The notes: a model not told the origin generated them from the sequence alone. A stretch of DNA of 64,000 nt from Amycolatopsis umgeniensis (GCF_014205155.1 NZ_JACHMX010000001.1:3596001-3660000); one strand, 5' to 3'. Counted from the stretch's first letter, positions 10,683 to 20,552 are shown. Numbers and translations are program-made.

Positions 10683-11442
10683 TGAGCACCCTCTCCATGA
10701 ACTCGATACTGGGCCGGTCACCCACGTTCTGGCTGGCGGTGTGCACCAGGACCAGGCCGAGGCCGGCCACGTCTCCGATCAGCACCCGGACCACGCCGAG
10801 CGGCAGGCGCAACAGCGCCGCGACTTCGGCGACGGACCGGGTGTCCAGGCAAAGGTCGCAGATCGACCGGTGTTCGGGGACACGTACCCGGTCGAGCACG
10901 CGTCCCTGTTCGCTGGTCGAGATCAACGCCTCGATGGCAAGGTCGTACGTCGGCTTGGTCCGTCCCCGCGTACGGAAATACGGCCGGACCAGGCCGGAGG
11001 ATTCGACGTCGGTGGTGTACTGCTCGTCGACGAACTCGTTCTGCGCCTGCTGCGGCAGTGCCGCGGCGAGAGGGTCGGCGGCGGCCGCCCGGCGCTCCTC
11101 CTCCTTGTCGAAGGAGAACTTGGCGAACTCGCCCGAGTCGTACAGCGGACCGCTGCCACCACCGAACAGTTCCGCCCCGGGACCGCCGAGCAGGCGTTCC
11201 CGGTAATCCGTGACGCTGAAATCGGCGGGTCCTTGTCCCGCGTTCGAATCGGTCAGCCAGCGGGAGGCCTCGTCCGGGGACACGGGGTCGTTGTCCGACC
11301 CCTGTGCCCGTCGCGATCGCCATTCGCGGTCGACCCGGTCCCGGAAGGACGTCCAGTCCTCCCGGCCGTCGTCACGTTCCGACCACCCGCCGGAGAAGTC
11401 GTCACCGAGCCGGCCATCGCCCCTCAAGCGCCCGTCGTCCAC
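10663..11442 (-). CDS. DUF742 protein, CvnC
   Basis: 259 aa. A long, charged, Asp/Arg-rich N-terminal half (likely disordered) precedes a C-terminal DUF742 domain with VRPYFRTRGRTKPTYDLAIEALI, CDLCLDTRSVAEVAALLRL and PLGVVRVLIGDVAGLGLV. The domain is nearly colinear with the copy at 8603-9214, but the N-terminal region is unrelated and longer. It lies 25 nt after CvnB and overlaps CvnD, fixing its place in the conservon operon. Confidence 0.93.
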   Translation of the reverse strand: MDDGRLRGDGRLGDDFSGGWSERDDGREDWTSFRDRVDREWRSRRAQGSDNDPVSPDEASRWLTDSNAGQGPADFSVTDYRERLLGGPGAELFGGGSGPLYDSGEFAKFSFDKEEERRAAAADPLAAALPQQAQNEFVDEQYTTDVESSGLVRPYFRTRGRTKPTYDLAIEALISTSEQGRVLDRVRVPEHRSICDLCLDTRSVAEVAALLRLPLGVVRVLIGDVAGLGLVLVHTASQNVGDRPSIEFMERVLSGLRRI

Positions 11443-11467
11443 GGCATTCTCCTCGGTTCCCGGTCGC

Positions 11468-11950
11468 TCAGCGGCGGACCGACGCGCCCTGTAGCTGCGC
11501 GCGCATCTCCGGTGTCAGCTGTTGTCCCACGCGTTCCACCAGCAGGGTCATCTCGTAGACGACCAGGCCGATGTCACTCTCCGGCGATCCGAGGACCGCC
11601 AGGCAGGAACCGTCGGACACCGACATCAGGAAGAGGAAGCCGTTGGCCATCTCGACCACCGTCTGCGCGACCGTGCCGCCTTCGAACACCTTGGCCGCAC
11701 CGCGCGCGAGGCTGGTGAGCCCCGACGCGACCGCGGCCAGCTGATCGGCCCTGTCCTTGGGAAGACCCTTGGAGGAGGCCAGCAGCAAACCGTCCGCCGA
11801 CACCACCACGGCATGCGCCGCGCCCGGGACCCGGTGCACGAAATCCGTGATCAGCCAGGCAAAGCTGCTCGTGTGTCCTTTACCCTGCGCCTGGCCGCCA
11901 GGCTGCGCCGGACCGCCCGGCTGCATCGCACCCGCCCGTGTCACTTTCAC
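11468..11950 (-). CDS. Roadblock/LC7 protein, CvnB
   Basis: 160 aa. A Gln/Gly/Pro-rich N-terminal tail of about 30 residues is followed by a Roadblock domain ([66 protein letters not shown]). It overlaps the kinase stop codon by four nt and so is coupled to it. By family knowledge it should be the GTPase-regulating partner of CvnD. Confidence 0.94.
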   Translation of the reverse strand: MKVTRAGAMQPGGPAQPGGQAQGKGHTSSFAWLITDFVHRVPGAAHAVVVSADGLLLASSKGLPKDRADQLAAVASGLTSLARGAAKVFEGGTVAQTVVEMANGFLFLMSVSDGSCLAVLGSPESDIGLVVYEMTLLVERVGQQLTPEMRAQLQGASVRR

Positions 11951-14900
11951 TCCTTACTGCTGTCATCGGCAGGGGAATCCGCACCCCTGCCAGTCACCGG
12001 AACGCCGTTGTCATCCAGCGCATCGAGTGGGCGGTCCTTCAACGCGTGCCGTCCCGACTTGTAGCCCTGCTGGAAGCTTGCCATCCGGCTTCGTGCCGCC
12101 GTCGCCGAGCGGGCGATCGCACCCGTTCCCGGCATTCCGGAAGTCTTGTCGGCGAACGAGTCTTCCTTCTTCGGCTCGTTCCCGCCGATCGAACCGGGGA
12201 CGAGGTACTGGTTCGGCACCCGTTTGGGCAGGCCTGCCGAGGTGATCTCGTCGTTCCGGTCTTCGTACAGGACCTGCGCCGCCTGCCAGCCGTCGTCCGA
12301 CGCGCTGCGCCAGCCATTGTCCTGGAGCACCGTCTCCGGCGGAACAGTCTGCGGGGTCCGAGTGGGCAACGCCTCTTCGGCGGGCTCGTCGAAGTCTTCG
12401 GCGGGCTCGTCGAGGCCGTTGCGGTTCTGCTCGGGCACGTCCGACTCGGGCGGCTCGACCGGCTCGGTGTAGGTGGTCGGCTGGTCTCCGCCGGCCTCGT
12501 CACCTTCGCTGAACCAGCGCGAGAGCACCGACTGGTAGATCGGCAGCCGCCTGGTCGGGACGTCGTCCTCGAGCGCCGACTTGCCCGTGTCCGCGGGCTC
12601 CTCGGGCTGACGCGGCGGCTCGGCCGGGGTCACCGGGACATAGCGCGGCTCCCGCTTGGGCAGCACGAGCGACGCGAACTGGGTGTCCGTGCCGCTGGAG
12701 GCGCCGTCGCCGTTCGTCGGCGAGATGTCGTCCGCCGTCGGCCACGCCGGGCTTTCCTCCACGGGGGCCGCGGGGCTGAGGAACGGCCCCGCCGCTTTCT
12801 TGCCCGCGACGAGGTCGTCGAGGCTGATCGGCTGGTCGAGCGGGACGAGCCCGCCCTGCTGCGCGACCGGCTGGTGGGTCGGCGGCTTCGACGGCGGAGG
12901 CGGGGTCATCTCCAGGCCGCGGTCGGAAGCGGGGATGCTCGGCAGCGAAGTCGACATCTCGGACGCCGAGGGCATCGACGGCATGGAGGTTTCCGAGCGG
13001 TTCGGCGGGGGCGGAGTGTTCCGCACGCCGGGCCGCATCTGCGTGAGCAGCTCGGCGGGCACGACGACCCGCGCGATCACGCCGCCTTCGATGTCCTCGT
13101 TCTCCCGGAGCCGGACCTCGATGCCGTGGCGGCGCGCCAGGCGCGCGACCACGTACAGGCCCATCCGCCGGGTCACCGAGACGTCCAGGTCCGGCGGGTC
13201 GGCGAGCCTCGTGTTGACCTCGGCGAGCCGTTCGTCGGTCATGCCGACACCGTGGTCGGTGACCTGGATCGCGAGGGCCTTCTTGCGGGTGATCACCGCG
13301 CGGACGGTCACCTTCGTCTCCGGCTCGGAGAAGTAGGTGGCGTTGTCCAGCAGTTCCGCGAGCACGTGCACGAGGTCGTGGATTGTCAGGCCCTGGACGG
13401 CGACCTCGGGGACGATCCCGATCTCGATCCGGGCGTACTGCTCGATCTCCGAGACCGCGGCGCCGATGACGTCGGCGGCGGGCACCGGCTTGGGCACCGA
13501 CTTCGCGAGACCGGCGCCCGAGAGCACCAGGAGGCTTTCACCGTTGCGGCGCAGCCGCGTGGCGAGGTGGTCGAGCTCGAACAGGCTGGCCAAGTGGTCC
13601 GGGTCCTGCTCGTCGGCCTCGAGCCTGTCGATCACGCCCAGCTGGCGTTCCACCAGCCGCTGCGACCGGCGGGACAGGTTCACGAAGATGCCGTTGACGT
13701 TCTCCCGCAGGAGGGCCTGCTCGGCGGCCATCTTGACGGCCTGCGCGTGGACGACGTCGAACGAGCGCGCCACTTCACCGATCTCGTCACGCGAAGTGAC
13801 GGGCACCGGCTCGACCGACCGCTTCGAGGCGTTGACCGGGTCCGGGTCGTCCAGGATCGCTTGCACGGTTTCCGGCAGTCGTGTGTACGCCACGTCGAGC
13901 GCCGTCTTCCGCAGCACCCGCAGCGGGCGCAGCATCAAGCGGGCGATGACGAGCATCAGGAACAGCGCCGCGAGCAGGGCCAGCAGCACCACCGCGCCGC
14001 CGATCCAGGCCGAGTTGATCGCGTCGGTGGCCAGACCGTCGGCCTGGGCCCGCAGCTGGCCGAGCAGGTTGGTCTCGACCGCGCGCAGCTTGTCCAGCGC
14101 GACGCGGCTGTCGTTGCCGAGCGCCACGTTGTCGATCGCCGGCGGCTCGTTCTGCTGGTGCAGCGAGAACGCCATCGTGGTGATCCGGCGCCGGTCGTCG
14201 ACCTCGGGACCGGAGAAGGTGTCCGAATAGAGCTGGCGCTGTTCGGGGCTCGCGTTGGCGATGAACGCCGCCGTCGAGGCGTCACCGCTGGCCACCGCCG
14301 AACGGGCCTGGTCGAACAGGTCGCCGGGGAACGAGGAGCGGAAGGAGGCGATCAGCAGCGCCGCGTCACCGCGGGCGATGAACTCCTTGCTTTCACTGAT
14401 GGCCTGCACTGTGACGCCGAGCCGGAGCACGTCGCGGTTGGCCACCGCGGTGGTCACCTCGCGACCGAGCTGGACCAGCGAGTCGAGGATGCCGGAGTAG
14501 GCGATGAGGACCGGGGTGTCGCCCAGGAACGAGGTGTTCATCGCGCCACGCAGCGGGCGCAGGGCGTCGAGCCGCTGCAGACCACGCGCGTAGCGATCCC
14601 TCGTGTCCTGATCGTCCGGGTTGATCTGGTTCGCCGAGGCGCGCAGATCGTCGACAGCGCGGTCGACCTTGGCGATCTGCGCGTCGAGACCGTTCTGCCG
14701 CGACGGGTCGTCCGACGCGATCCGGGCGACGGCGAGCGCGCGTTCGCTCTGCAGCTCGTGCACCACGAGCGTGATCTTGTCGGCGAACGCGACCTGGTCG
14801 GCCGTGTCCTGGAACCGGGCGGCCTCGCCCGCGTCGTCGACCACGCGCAGGGTGCCGAGCGCGAGCGCGGTCAGCGTCGGAATGATCAGGACGGCCGCGA

Positions 14901-15132
14901 GTTTGGATCGCAGACGCCAGTTGCGCAGGCCCAGGAACGACCCGGCCACCTTCCCGCCAGGACCGTCTCCGGTTTCCCGCGCAGGGGTCCCTCCCACCCC
15001 CGCGGTGTCTTCGTTCGGCACCGCCGCACCACCATCATCTTCATCCGGGCCGGGAAAGCCCATTTTGGACACGCCGTTCTCGAGCTGGCCGTACTGCTGT
15101 CTGGGTCGGTTGTCGGAGACCACTACCCGCAC
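11947..15132 (-). CDS. NIT-domain sensor histidine kinase, CvnA (copy 1)
   Basis: 1061 aa membrane kinase. A cytoplasmic N-terminus (1-75) precedes TM1 (about 77-97) and an extracytoplasmic NIT-type helical sensor (about 100-370, with the signature [18 protein letters not shown]). TM2 (about 375-400) is followed by a HAMP-like region, an atypical DHp segment ([13 protein letters not shown]) and a HATPase domain (N-box [12 protein letters not shown] near 595, G-box DHGVGMTD near 627). A Pro/Glu-rich tail of about 360 residues carries two motifs shared with the kinase at 23004-25718 (see findings). The GTG start at 15132 has GGGAGC upstream; an ATG 23 codons on is possible. It is the first gene of the conservon and divergent from a binding-protein gene. 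Confidence 0.93.
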   Translation of the reverse strand: MRVVVSDNRPRQQYGQLENGVSKMGFPGPDEDDGGAAVPNEDTAGVGGTPARETGDGPGGKVAGSFLGLRNWRLRSKLAAVLIIPTLTALALGTLRVVDDAGEAARFQDTADQVAFADKITLVVHELQSERALAVARIASDDPSRQNGLDAQIAKVDRAVDDLRASANQINPDDQDTRDRYARGLQRLDALRPLRGAMNTSFLGDTPVLIAYSGILDSLVQLGREVTTAVANRDVLRLGVTVQAISESKEFIARGDAALLIASFRSSFPGDLFDQARSAVASGDASTAAFIANASPEQRQLYSDTFSGPEVDDRRRITTMAFSLHQQNEPPAIDNVALGNDSRVALDKLRAVETNLLGQLRAQADGLATDAINSAWIGGAVVLLALLAALFLMLVIARLMLRPLRVLRKTALDVAYTRLPETVQAILDDPDPVNASKRSVEPVPVTSRDEIGEVARSFDVVHAQAVKMAAEQALLRENVNGIFVNLSRRSQRLVERQLGVIDRLEADEQDPDHLASLFELDHLATRLRRNGESLLVLSGAGLAKSVPKPVPAADVIGAAVSEIEQYARIEIGIVPEVAVQGLTIHDLVHVLAELLDNATYFSEPETKVTVRAVITRKKALAIQVTDHGVGMTDERLAEVNTRLADPPDLDVSVTRRMGLYVVARLARRHGIEVRLRENEDIEGGVIARVVVPAELLTQMRPGVRNTPPPPNRSETSMPSMPSASEMSTSLPSIPASDRGLEMTPPPPSKPPTHQPVAQQGGLVPLDQPISLDDLVAGKKAAGPFLSPAAPVEESPAWPTADDISPTNGDGASSGTDTQFASLVLPKREPRYVPVTPAEPPRQPEEPADTGKSALEDDVPTRRLPIYQSVLSRWFSEGDEAGGDQPTTYTEPVEPPESDVPEQNRNGLDEPAEDFDEPAEEALPTRTPQTVPPETVLQDNGWRSASDDGWQAAQVLYEDRNDEITSAGLPKRVPNQYLVPGSIGGNEPKKEDSFADKTSGMPGTGAIARSATAARSRMASFQQGYKSGRHALKDRPLDALDDNGVPVTGRGADSPADDSSKE

Positions 15133-15322
15133 GCTCCCGCCGCCTGGCGGAAATGTGCGCGGTGTGAGTGTTCACTCCTCCGAATGAGGAGGTCGTCTTC
15201 GACGCAGTCTCTCAGGTGCACTTGACCGAAACCCCGCCTGGCGTCATTGGTCTATTCGGCCTAACCCGCCAGTGCGCGGGGGCGCACCAGTGAAGCACGG
15301 ACGTGTTCGACGTGTTCAACAC

Positions 15323-15377
15323 AGAGTGCCTTGCACCTCGGGAAAGGTCCAGAGCGTTCGGCCATCCAAGGCACTCT
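15323..15377. repeat. 11-bp inverted repeat in the kinase/binding-protein intergenic region
   Basis: AGAGTGCCTTG and its exact complement CAAGGCACTCT are spaced by 33 nt in the 605-bp divergent region. A tandem nine-mer GACGTGTTC also lies just upstream (about 15300-15317). It could be an operator pair or a leader hairpin of the rightward transcript. No gene was accepted in 15133-15737; a 104-codon leftward frame lacks supporting features. Confidence 0.6.
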
Positions 15378-15620
15378 CTTTCACTACATCAGTGGTCCAC
15401 ACCTCACTACCGGTGCATGAGGGTAGCGAACGGCAGGCCCAGATGTAACCCTTTGGACAAGACGGCCAAGAAGGCACCGGACGGGTCTTGACCTGTTGAC
15501 GCTCAGTTGGCAACAAACCCTCGCCACTCGCCGTCGACGAACACGCCGAGTTGTGTTCACTTCTGACAAACAACCTGTTCGGGTGATCGTTACCACTGGG
15601 GATCATAGGATGACCACCCA

Positions 15621-15649
15621 TTGTGAGCACGTTGTCCGTTCTCTACAGT
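15621..15649 (+). promoter_or_regulatory. Housekeeping-type promoter of binding protein 1
   Basis: TTGTGA and TACAGT are spaced by exactly 17 nt. The block CACCCATTGTGAG and the following GTGAGCGCGTG are conserved at the promoter of the paralogous gene (16882-16910), with the same 17-nt spacing. A half-site CGGGTGATC (15580-15588) lies 32 nt upstream and also occurs before the second promoter. Confidence 0.75.
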
Positions 15650-15737
15650 GAGCGCGTGGCTCCGACAAAGAGTCACTTCCGAATTCCGCATCAGGCCACG
15701 TCGTCACGTGTCCTCCCCCTCGATCAGGAGCACCACT

Positions 15738-16757
15738 TTGCTTTCGAAGAAGGCCTTGAGCGCCAGCCTGGGGCGGCGTGGGGCGATCGCACTCGCGATG
15801 GCGGCCGTCGTCACGACGTCGGTCGGCGGCTGCGGCCTGCTCGGCGGGGACGACTCGTCCTCCTCCTCCGGAGGCTCCGGGAACCTCGAGAAGTCGAAGA
15901 TCAAGGTCGCGACGATGTCGACCATCGACACCGCGTCGCTGCGCTTGGCGCAGGACGGCGGGTACTTCAAGACGGAAGGCCTGGACGTCGAGCTCGTCGA
16001 AGCCGCCACCGGCCAGATCTCGCTGACCAAGCTGATCGGCAGCGAGGTCGACATCGCCTACGCCAGCTACACCCCGTTCTTCATCGCGATGAGCAAGGGC
16101 ACCGCCGACATCAAGCTGGTCTCCGACGCCTCGTCGGCCGGCCCCAAGAGCACGGCGATCATCGCCATGCCGACCTCGTCGGTGCGCGGCATCAACGACC
16201 TGGCCGGGAAGAAGATCGGCATCTTCGCGCCGAACACGGTGTCCGACACCCTCACCAAGTCGGTGATGAAGGACCATGGCGTCGACTTCAGCAAGGTCCA
16301 GTGGGTGCCGGTCCAGCCGCCGAACATGGCGGCCGCGCTCAAGAACGGCGACATCGACGCCGGCTTCCTGACCGAACCGTTCATCACTCAGGCCGCGAAG
16401 CAGGCGGGCACCGTCCCGATCGTCGACACCGCCACCGGCGCGACCCAGGACTTCCCCACCGCCGGTTACGGCGCTCTCGGCAAGTTCACCACCGAGAACC
16501 CCAAGACCGTGGCCGCCTTCCAGCGCGCCATGCAGAAGGCGACCCGCGACGCGGCCGACCGCTCCAAGATCGAGCCGCTGCTGGTCAAGTACGCCAAGAT
16601 CGACCAGGACACCGCCGCGCTGACCACGCTGCTGACCTTCCAGTCCACCCTGGACCCCCGCCGCATCCAGCGGGTCCCGGACCTGCTCCTGCAGATGGGC
16701 GCGATCCAGACCAAGATCGACGTCGGCCCGATGATCGCGGCCCAGACCACGAGTTGA
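15738..16757 (+). CDS. ABC transporter substrate-binding lipoprotein 1 (NMT1/THI5-like)
   Basis: 339 aa from a TTG start with an AGGAG ribosome site seven nt upstream; this start gives a clean lipoprotein signal (basic N-terminus, hydrophobic core, lipobox SVGG-Cys near 32). The longer frame would bury the signal. The mature part is an NMT1/SsuA-type binding protein (SLRLAQDGGYFKTEGLDVELVEA, GEVDIAY-like SEVDIAYAS, LAGKKIGIFAPN, GFLTEPFITQA). The family delivers nitrate, sulfonates, taurine or thiamine pyrimidine precursors; the ligand here is not assignable. It is a close paralogue of the next gene, which has its own promoter. Confidence 0.9.
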   Translation: MLSKKALSASLGRRGAIALAMAAVVTTSVGGCGLLGGDDSSSSSGGSGNLEKSKIKVATMSTIDTASLRLAQDGGYFKTEGLDVELVEAATGQISLTKLIGSEVDIAYASYTPFFIAMSKGTADIKLVSDASSAGPKSTAIIAMPTSSVRGINDLAGKKIGIFAPNTVSDTLTKSVMKDHGVDFSKVQWVPVQPPNMAAALKNGDIDAGFLTEPFITQAAKQAGTVPIVDTATGATQDFPTAGYGALGKFTTENPKTVAAFQRAMQKATRDAADRSKIEPLLVKYAKIDQDTAALTTLLTFQSTLDPRRIQRVPDLLLQMGAIQTKIDVGPMIAAQTTS

Positions 16758-16822
16758 TGACACGCGGTTACTCCGAAATGCCGTTCCACTAGCAATTCGA
16801 TCACTAAAAGTAATCTTGTCCA

Positions 16823-16870
16823 AGCGGGTGATCATGCGATCGGGCGAATGGCCTAAATTGATCACCCGCT
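16823..16870. promoter_or_regulatory. 12-bp inverted repeat operator candidate before binding protein 2
   Basis: AGCGGGTGATCA (16823-16834) and exact complement TGATCACCCGCT (16859-16870) are separated by 24 nt and end 11 nt before the -35 element at 16882. A single half-site of the same sequence (CGGGTGATC) precedes the promoter of the upstream paralogue, supporting a regulator site rather than chance. Confidence 0.65.
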
Positions 16871-16881
16871 CACGACACCCA

Positions 16882-16910
16882 TTGTGAGTGAGTGGGCAAA
16901 TCTCTAAGGT
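16882..16910 (+). promoter_or_regulatory. Housekeeping-type promoter of binding protein 2
   Basis: TTGTGA and TAAGGT are spaced by 17 nt. The flanks CACCCATTGTGAG and GTGACCGCGTG match the binding protein 1 promoter, so the promoter appears to have been duplicated with the gene. Confidence 0.75.
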
Positions 16911-16989
16911 GACCGCGTGCCTGGCGAAAATGAAGCCACGACACGGATGAAAACCCAAACGGTGATTCATTGTTTCCGAGGAGCTGGCT

Positions 16990-18012
16990 TTGTTTCGAGA
17001 CGCCATGAGCAGGAGCGGTGTACGTAGAGGACGGGGCGCCATCGGTGTCGCCCTGAGCGCGCTCATGTTGGCCACATTGGGCGCGTGCGGCGCCCTCGGG
17101 GGCGAGGATTCGTCCAAAGCGTCCGGTGGTGGCGACGGTGGCCTGGAGAAGCCGAAGATCAAGGTGGCCCTGCTGCCCGTCGTCGACCTCGCGCCGCTGC
17201 GGCTGGCGCAGGAAGGCGGCTACTTCAAGGCCGAAGGTCTCGAGGTCGAAGCGGTCGACGCCCCCAGCGGTCAGGCTTCGATGACCAAGATGATCGGTGG
17301 CGAGGTCGACATCGCCTTCTCCACTTACATGCCGTTCTTCGTCGCGAAGAGCAAGGGCGCGGCCGACATCCGGCTCGTCGCCGACTCCGTTTCGGCCAGC
17401 CCCAAGAGCAACGCGGTCGTCACGGTGCCCGCCTCGCCGGTCAAGACGATCAACGACCTCGCGGGCAAGAAGATCGCGATCACCGACAAGAACACCGCCT
17501 CCCACCTGCTCACCGTCTCGGTGATGAAGGACCACGGCGTCGACACGAGCAAGGTCCAGTGGGTGCCGATGGCGCTGCCGAACATCTCCGCCGCGCTCTT
17601 GTCCGGGCAGGTCGACGCGGGCTACCTGCCCGAGCCGTTCCTGACCCAGGCTTCCAAGGTGGCGGGCGCGACCCCGGTCGTCGACATCGCGACCGGCGCC
17701 ACCCAGGACTTCCCCCTCGCGGGCTTCGGCTCGCTCGGGTCCTTCGTGGACAAGAACCCGAAGACGCTGGCCGCGTTCCAGCGCGCGATGGCCAAGGCCG
17801 TGCGCGACTCGGCCGACCGCTCCAAGATCGAACCGCTGATCGTCAAGTACGCCAAGGTCGACGCCGAAACCGCGTCCCTGCTCACGCTGCCGACGTTCGG
17901 GTCCACCCTGGACCCGCGCCGCCTGCAGCGGGTACCGGACCTGCTGCTGCAGACCGGTGTGCTGACGGCCAAGCTCGACGCCGCCCCGATGCTCGCCCCT
18001 CAAGCTGGATAA
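16990..18012 (+). CDS. ABC transporter substrate-binding lipoprotein 2 (NMT1/THI5-like)
   Basis: 340 aa. The TTG start has GAGGAG seven nt upstream. The lipoprotein signal ends at the lipobox TLGA-Cys near 33, followed by a Gly/Ser linker. The body is colinear with binding protein 1: PLRLAQEGGYFKAEGLEVEAV, GEVDIAFSTYMPFFVAKSKG, LAGKKIAITDKN, KDHGVDTSKVQWVPM, AGYLPEPFLTQASK and the shared C-terminal DPRRLQRVPDLLLQTG. It is followed after eight nt by the permease gene, so this copy is the transporter-linked one. The two paralogues may bind different ligands for one permease. Confidence 0.92.
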   Translation: MFRDAMSRSGVRRGRGAIGVALSALMLATLGACGALGGEDSSKASGGGDGGLEKPKIKVALLPVVDLAPLRLAQEGGYFKAEGLEVEAVDAPSGQASMTKMIGGEVDIAFSTYMPFFVAKSKGAADIRLVADSVSASPKSNAVVTVPASPVKTINDLAGKKIAITDKNTASHLLTVSVMKDHGVDTSKVQWVPMALPNISAALLSGQVDAGYLPEPFLTQASKVAGATPVVDIATGATQDFPLAGFGSLGSFVDKNPKTLAAFQRAMAKAVRDSADRSKIEPLIVKYAKVDAETASLLTLPTFGSTLDPRRLQRVPDLLLQTGVLTAKLDAAPMLAPQAG

Positions 18013-18020
18013 AGGTCAAG

Positions 18021-18791
18021 GTGCCACGTTTTCTCCGTGCCCTGGCCGGTCTGGCCGGTTTCTTCCTCGTCTGGGAAGTGATCGTCCAGGCCGGCCTGGT
18101 CCGTAAAGAGTTCCTCCCCCCGCCGTCCGTCGTCCTCGTGACGATCTTCGAACAGTTCGGCGAGACGCAGTTCATCCGGGACCTGATCGCCACGTTCCTC
18201 GCGTGGGCGATCGCCCTGCTCATCGCGGTCGCCATCGCCGTGCCCGCCGGTCTGCTGCTCGGCAGCATCCCCGGCCTGCGCACCGCGACCGCGGTGGTCG
18301 TCGAATTCCTGCGGCCGATCCCCGCCGTCGCGCTGATCCCGCTGGTGCTCCTGCTGATCGGCGGCGGCCCCGAAGCCAAGATCACGCTCGCCGTGTACGC
18401 GTCGTTGTGGCCCATCATGTTCAACACGATCTACGCGCTCGGCGAGATCGACCCCGTGCTGATGGAGACCGCGAAGGCCTGCGGTACCGGCAAATTCCGG
18501 ACGCTGACGTCGGTGGCGCTGCCGCATACCGCGCCGTTCGTGTTCACCGGGGTCCGGCTGTCCGCCAACATCGCGCTGATCGCGGTGGTCAGCACCGAGT
18601 TCCTGGCGGGCGCCAAACTCGGCATCGGCAACTTCATCATGCAGGCCAGTACCGGTTCGACCAGGTTCGACCTCGTACTCGCCGGCACCGTGGTGGTCGG
18701 CGCGCTCGGCTTCCTCATCAACGGCGGGCTCGAAATGATCGGCAGGCGGGCGTTCCGCTGGAGCACGGTCGACCGGGAGGCGATCTCGTGA
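18021..18791 (+). CDS. ABC transporter permease 1 (SsuC/NrtB/TauC family)
   Basis: 256 aa inner-membrane permease with about six hydrophobic segments. The binding-protein-dependent transport signature lies in METAKACGTGKFRTLTSVALP, the EAA-type loop that docks to the ATPase. The GTG start has AAAGG nearby and follows the binding protein by eight nt. The stop overlaps the next permease start (GTGA). It belongs to the nitrate/sulfonate/taurine importer family. Confidence 0.93.
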   Translation: MPRFLRALAGLAGFFLVWEVIVQAGLVRKEFLPPPSVVLVTIFEQFGETQFIRDLIATFLAWAIALLIAVAIAVPAGLLLGSIPGLRTATAVVVEFLRPIPAVALIPLVLLLIGGGPEAKITLAVYASLWPIMFNTIYALGEIDPVLMETAKACGTGKFRTLTSVALPHTAPFVFTGVRLSANIALIAVVSTEFLAGAKLGIGNFIMQASTGSTRFDLVLAGTVVVGALGFLINGGLEMIGRRAFRWSTVDREAIS

Positions 18792-19621
18792 CGACCCTCA
18801 CGCTGACGAGCCGCGTCGGCAGGCGCGTGGGCCGGGGCCTCGGCATCCTGGTCCGCAACTGGCTCCTCTTCTTCGCCCTGGTGGGAATCTGGGAGCTCTC
18901 GGCCCGGCTCGGCAAGAGCCCGTTCTTCCCGCCGCCGACCGAAATCCTGACCGCCTCGGCGAAACTGTGGTTCACGGGGCCGGTCTCGCAGCTGTTCCTG
19001 ACCGACACGGTGTTCGACAACGTCCTCCCGAGCCTCGGCCGGACGCTCGGCGGCTGGCTGCTGGCCGGCGCCCTCGGTGTCGCGCTGGGTGTCGCGCTGG
19101 GCCGGTCCAAGCACGGGATGGACTACGTCGGACCGCTTTTCGCGTTCTTCCGCTCGGTGCCGCCGCCCGCGCTGATCCCGGTGTTCATCGTCCTTTTCGG
19201 ACTCGGACCGGGTATGCAGACCGGATCGATCATCTTCGGCGCGATCTGGCCGGTGCTGCTCAACACCGTGGACGGCGTCCGGTCGGTGGACCAGGTGAAG
19301 ATCGACACCGCGAAATCGTTCCGGACTCCCCGGTCGTACTGGGTGCGCTCGATCGTGCTGCCCGCCGCCGGGCCGAAGATCTTCGCGGGCCTGCGGCTGA
19401 GCCTGTCGATTTCCCTGCTGCTGATGGTGATCTCGGAACTGGTCGGCTCCTACAACGGCATCGGCCGGTCCCTGATGGACGCCCAGCAGGCGTTCGACTT
19501 CCCGCTCATGTGGTCGTGGCTGGTCCTGCTCGGACTGCTCGGCTTCGGGTTCAACGCGGCCTTCCTCGCCGTGGAGCAGAGAGTGCTCCGCTGGCAGCCC
19601 ACCCGCAACGGCCGTATCTAG
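18788..19621 (+). CDS. ABC transporter permease 2 (SsuC/NrtB/TauC family)
   Basis: 277 aa permease, distinct from permease 1, so the importer is probably a heterodimer. The N-terminal region has a basic cytoplasmic stretch, then FFALVGIWELSARLG; about six membrane segments follow. The EAA-like loop is KIDTAKSFRTPRSYWVRSIVLPAAGP. It starts in a four-base overlap with permease 1 and ends 19 nt before the ATPase gene. Most SsuC/TauC systems have a single permease gene, so two is a mild departure. Confidence 0.92.
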   Translation: MTTLTLTSRVGRRVGRGLGILVRNWLLFFALVGIWELSARLGKSPFFPPPTEILTASAKLWFTGPVSQLFLTDTVFDNVLPSLGRTLGGWLLAGALGVALGVALGRSKHGMDYVGPLFAFFRSVPPPALIPVFIVLFGLGPGMQTGSIIFGAIWPVLLNTVDGVRSVDQVKIDTAKSFRTPRSYWVRSIVLPAAGPKIFAGLRLSLSISLLLMVISELVGSYNGIGRSLMDAQQAFDFPLMWSWLVLLGLLGFGFNAAFLAVEQRVLRWQPTRNGRI

Positions 19622-19640
19622 TTTTCGAAGGGTCAGCAAG

Positions 19641-20510
19641 ATGTCAACCATGCTCGAAGTCTCCGCGCTGAACCACCGGTACGGCGCGGGAGAAAAGGCG
19701 CACGTCGCGGTCAACGACCTTTCGTTCACCGTCGAAGCCGGTCAGCTCGCGAGCATCGTGGGCCCGTCGGGCTGCGGCAAGTCGACGCTGCTGCGCTGCA
19801 TCGCCGGGCTGATCAAGCCGACGTCCGGCCGCGTCAGCCTGCACGGCGACGACGTCTCCTCCGGGGTGCCGGAGGACCTGGCAGTGGTGTTCCAGGACTA
19901 CAGCCGCTCGCTGTTCCCGTGGCTCTCGGTCGCGAAGAACGTCGAGTTCCCCTTGCGGTGGCGCAACTTGAGCCGTTCCGAGCGCCGGACGCGGGCGCAG
20001 GACGCGCTGGATTCGGTCGGCCTGTCCGGGGTCGGGGCGAAGTTCCCGTGGCAGCTCTCGGGCGGCATGCAGCAGCGTGTGTCGATCGCGCGGGCGCTGG
20101 CCAGCCAGCCCGCGCTGTTGCTGATGGACGAGCCTTTCGCGTCCGTCGACGCGCAGACGCGGTTCGAACTCGAGGACCTCACCCGGCGCGTGCAGCGCGA
20201 GAACGGGAGCACGATCCTCGTGGTCACGCACGACATCGACGAGAGCGTCTACCTGTCGGACCGGGTGCTGGTGCTGTCGAAGTCGCCCGCGACCATCGTC
20301 GCGGACCTGCCTGTCGGGCTGCCCGCGGAGCGGAACCAGATCACCACGCGCGAGTCCGCCGAGTTCGTGACGCTGCGCGGCGAGGTCGCGCGGCTGCTGC
20401 ACGGTGGTGCCCCCGAGGCGGTCACCGCGGCCTCCGACGCGGCCGAGTACGAGCTGGCGCAACAGGAAGCCGCGGCCGACGCTGCCGCTGAGGTCCGCGC
20501 CAAGAGCTGA
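19641..20510 (+). CDS. ABC transporter ATP-binding protein (SsuB/TauB/NrtD family)
   Basis: 289 aa. It powers the importer encoded upstream. Walker A GPSGCGKST (near 44), Q-loop VFQDYSRSLFPWLSV, signature LSGGMQQRV, Walker B LLLMDEPFAS with catalytic Glu, and H-loop VVTHDIDE are intact. The N-terminus matches the nitrate/sulfonate/taurine subgroup. The last 50 residues are Ala/Glu-rich and poorly conserved. Its stop codon lies inside the left end of the following hairpin. Confidence 0.95.
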   Translation: MSTMLEVSALNHRYGAGEKAHVAVNDLSFTVEAGQLASIVGPSGCGKSTLLRCIAGLIKPTSGRVSLHGDDVSSGVPEDLAVVFQDYSRSLFPWLSVAKNVEFPLRWRNLSRSERRTRAQDALDSVGLSGVGAKFPWQLSGGMQQRVSIARALASQPALLLMDEPFASVDAQTRFELEDLTRRVQRENGSTILVVTHDIDESVYLSDRVLVLSKSPATIVADLPVGLPAERNQITTRESAEFVTLRGEVARLLHGGAPEAVTAASDAAEYELAQQEAAADAAAEVRAKS

Positions 20511-20552
20511 AGGACGCTTTCCCCGCATGTGATGCGGGGAAAGCGCCCTTCA
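20508..20552. repeat. Intergenic hairpin (GAAGGACGCTTTC family) at convergent gene ends
   Basis: TGAAGGACGCTTTCCCCGCA and the complementary right arm pair with one internal mismatch around a short loop. The TGA stop of the ATPase gene forms the first three bases. It ends six nt before the convergent ThDP enzyme stop. A bidirectional terminator role is likely. Confidence 0.8.

Noticed and set aside
11938..15225. Open reading frame of 1095 codons on the plus strand
   Set aside because: Antisense to the NIT kinase across its whole length. It arises from high-GC codon bias on the other strand, and its product is Arg/His-rich with no recognisable domain.
15316..15630. Minus-strand 104-codon frame in the divergent intergenic region
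   Set aside because: Spans an inverted repeat and runs next to the promoter of binding protein 1. No ribosome site or domain; normal Arg/Ser-biased random content.
15603..17162. Minus-strand frame of 519 codons
   Set aside because: Antisense to two binding-protein genes and their promoters. The sense strand has lipoprotein signals and family motifs.
15738..20510. Naming the importer as a nitrate transporter
   Set aside because: Family motifs are shared by nitrate, sulfonate, taurine and thiamine-precursor systems, and no nitrate reductase or sulfonate oxygenase gene adjoins.
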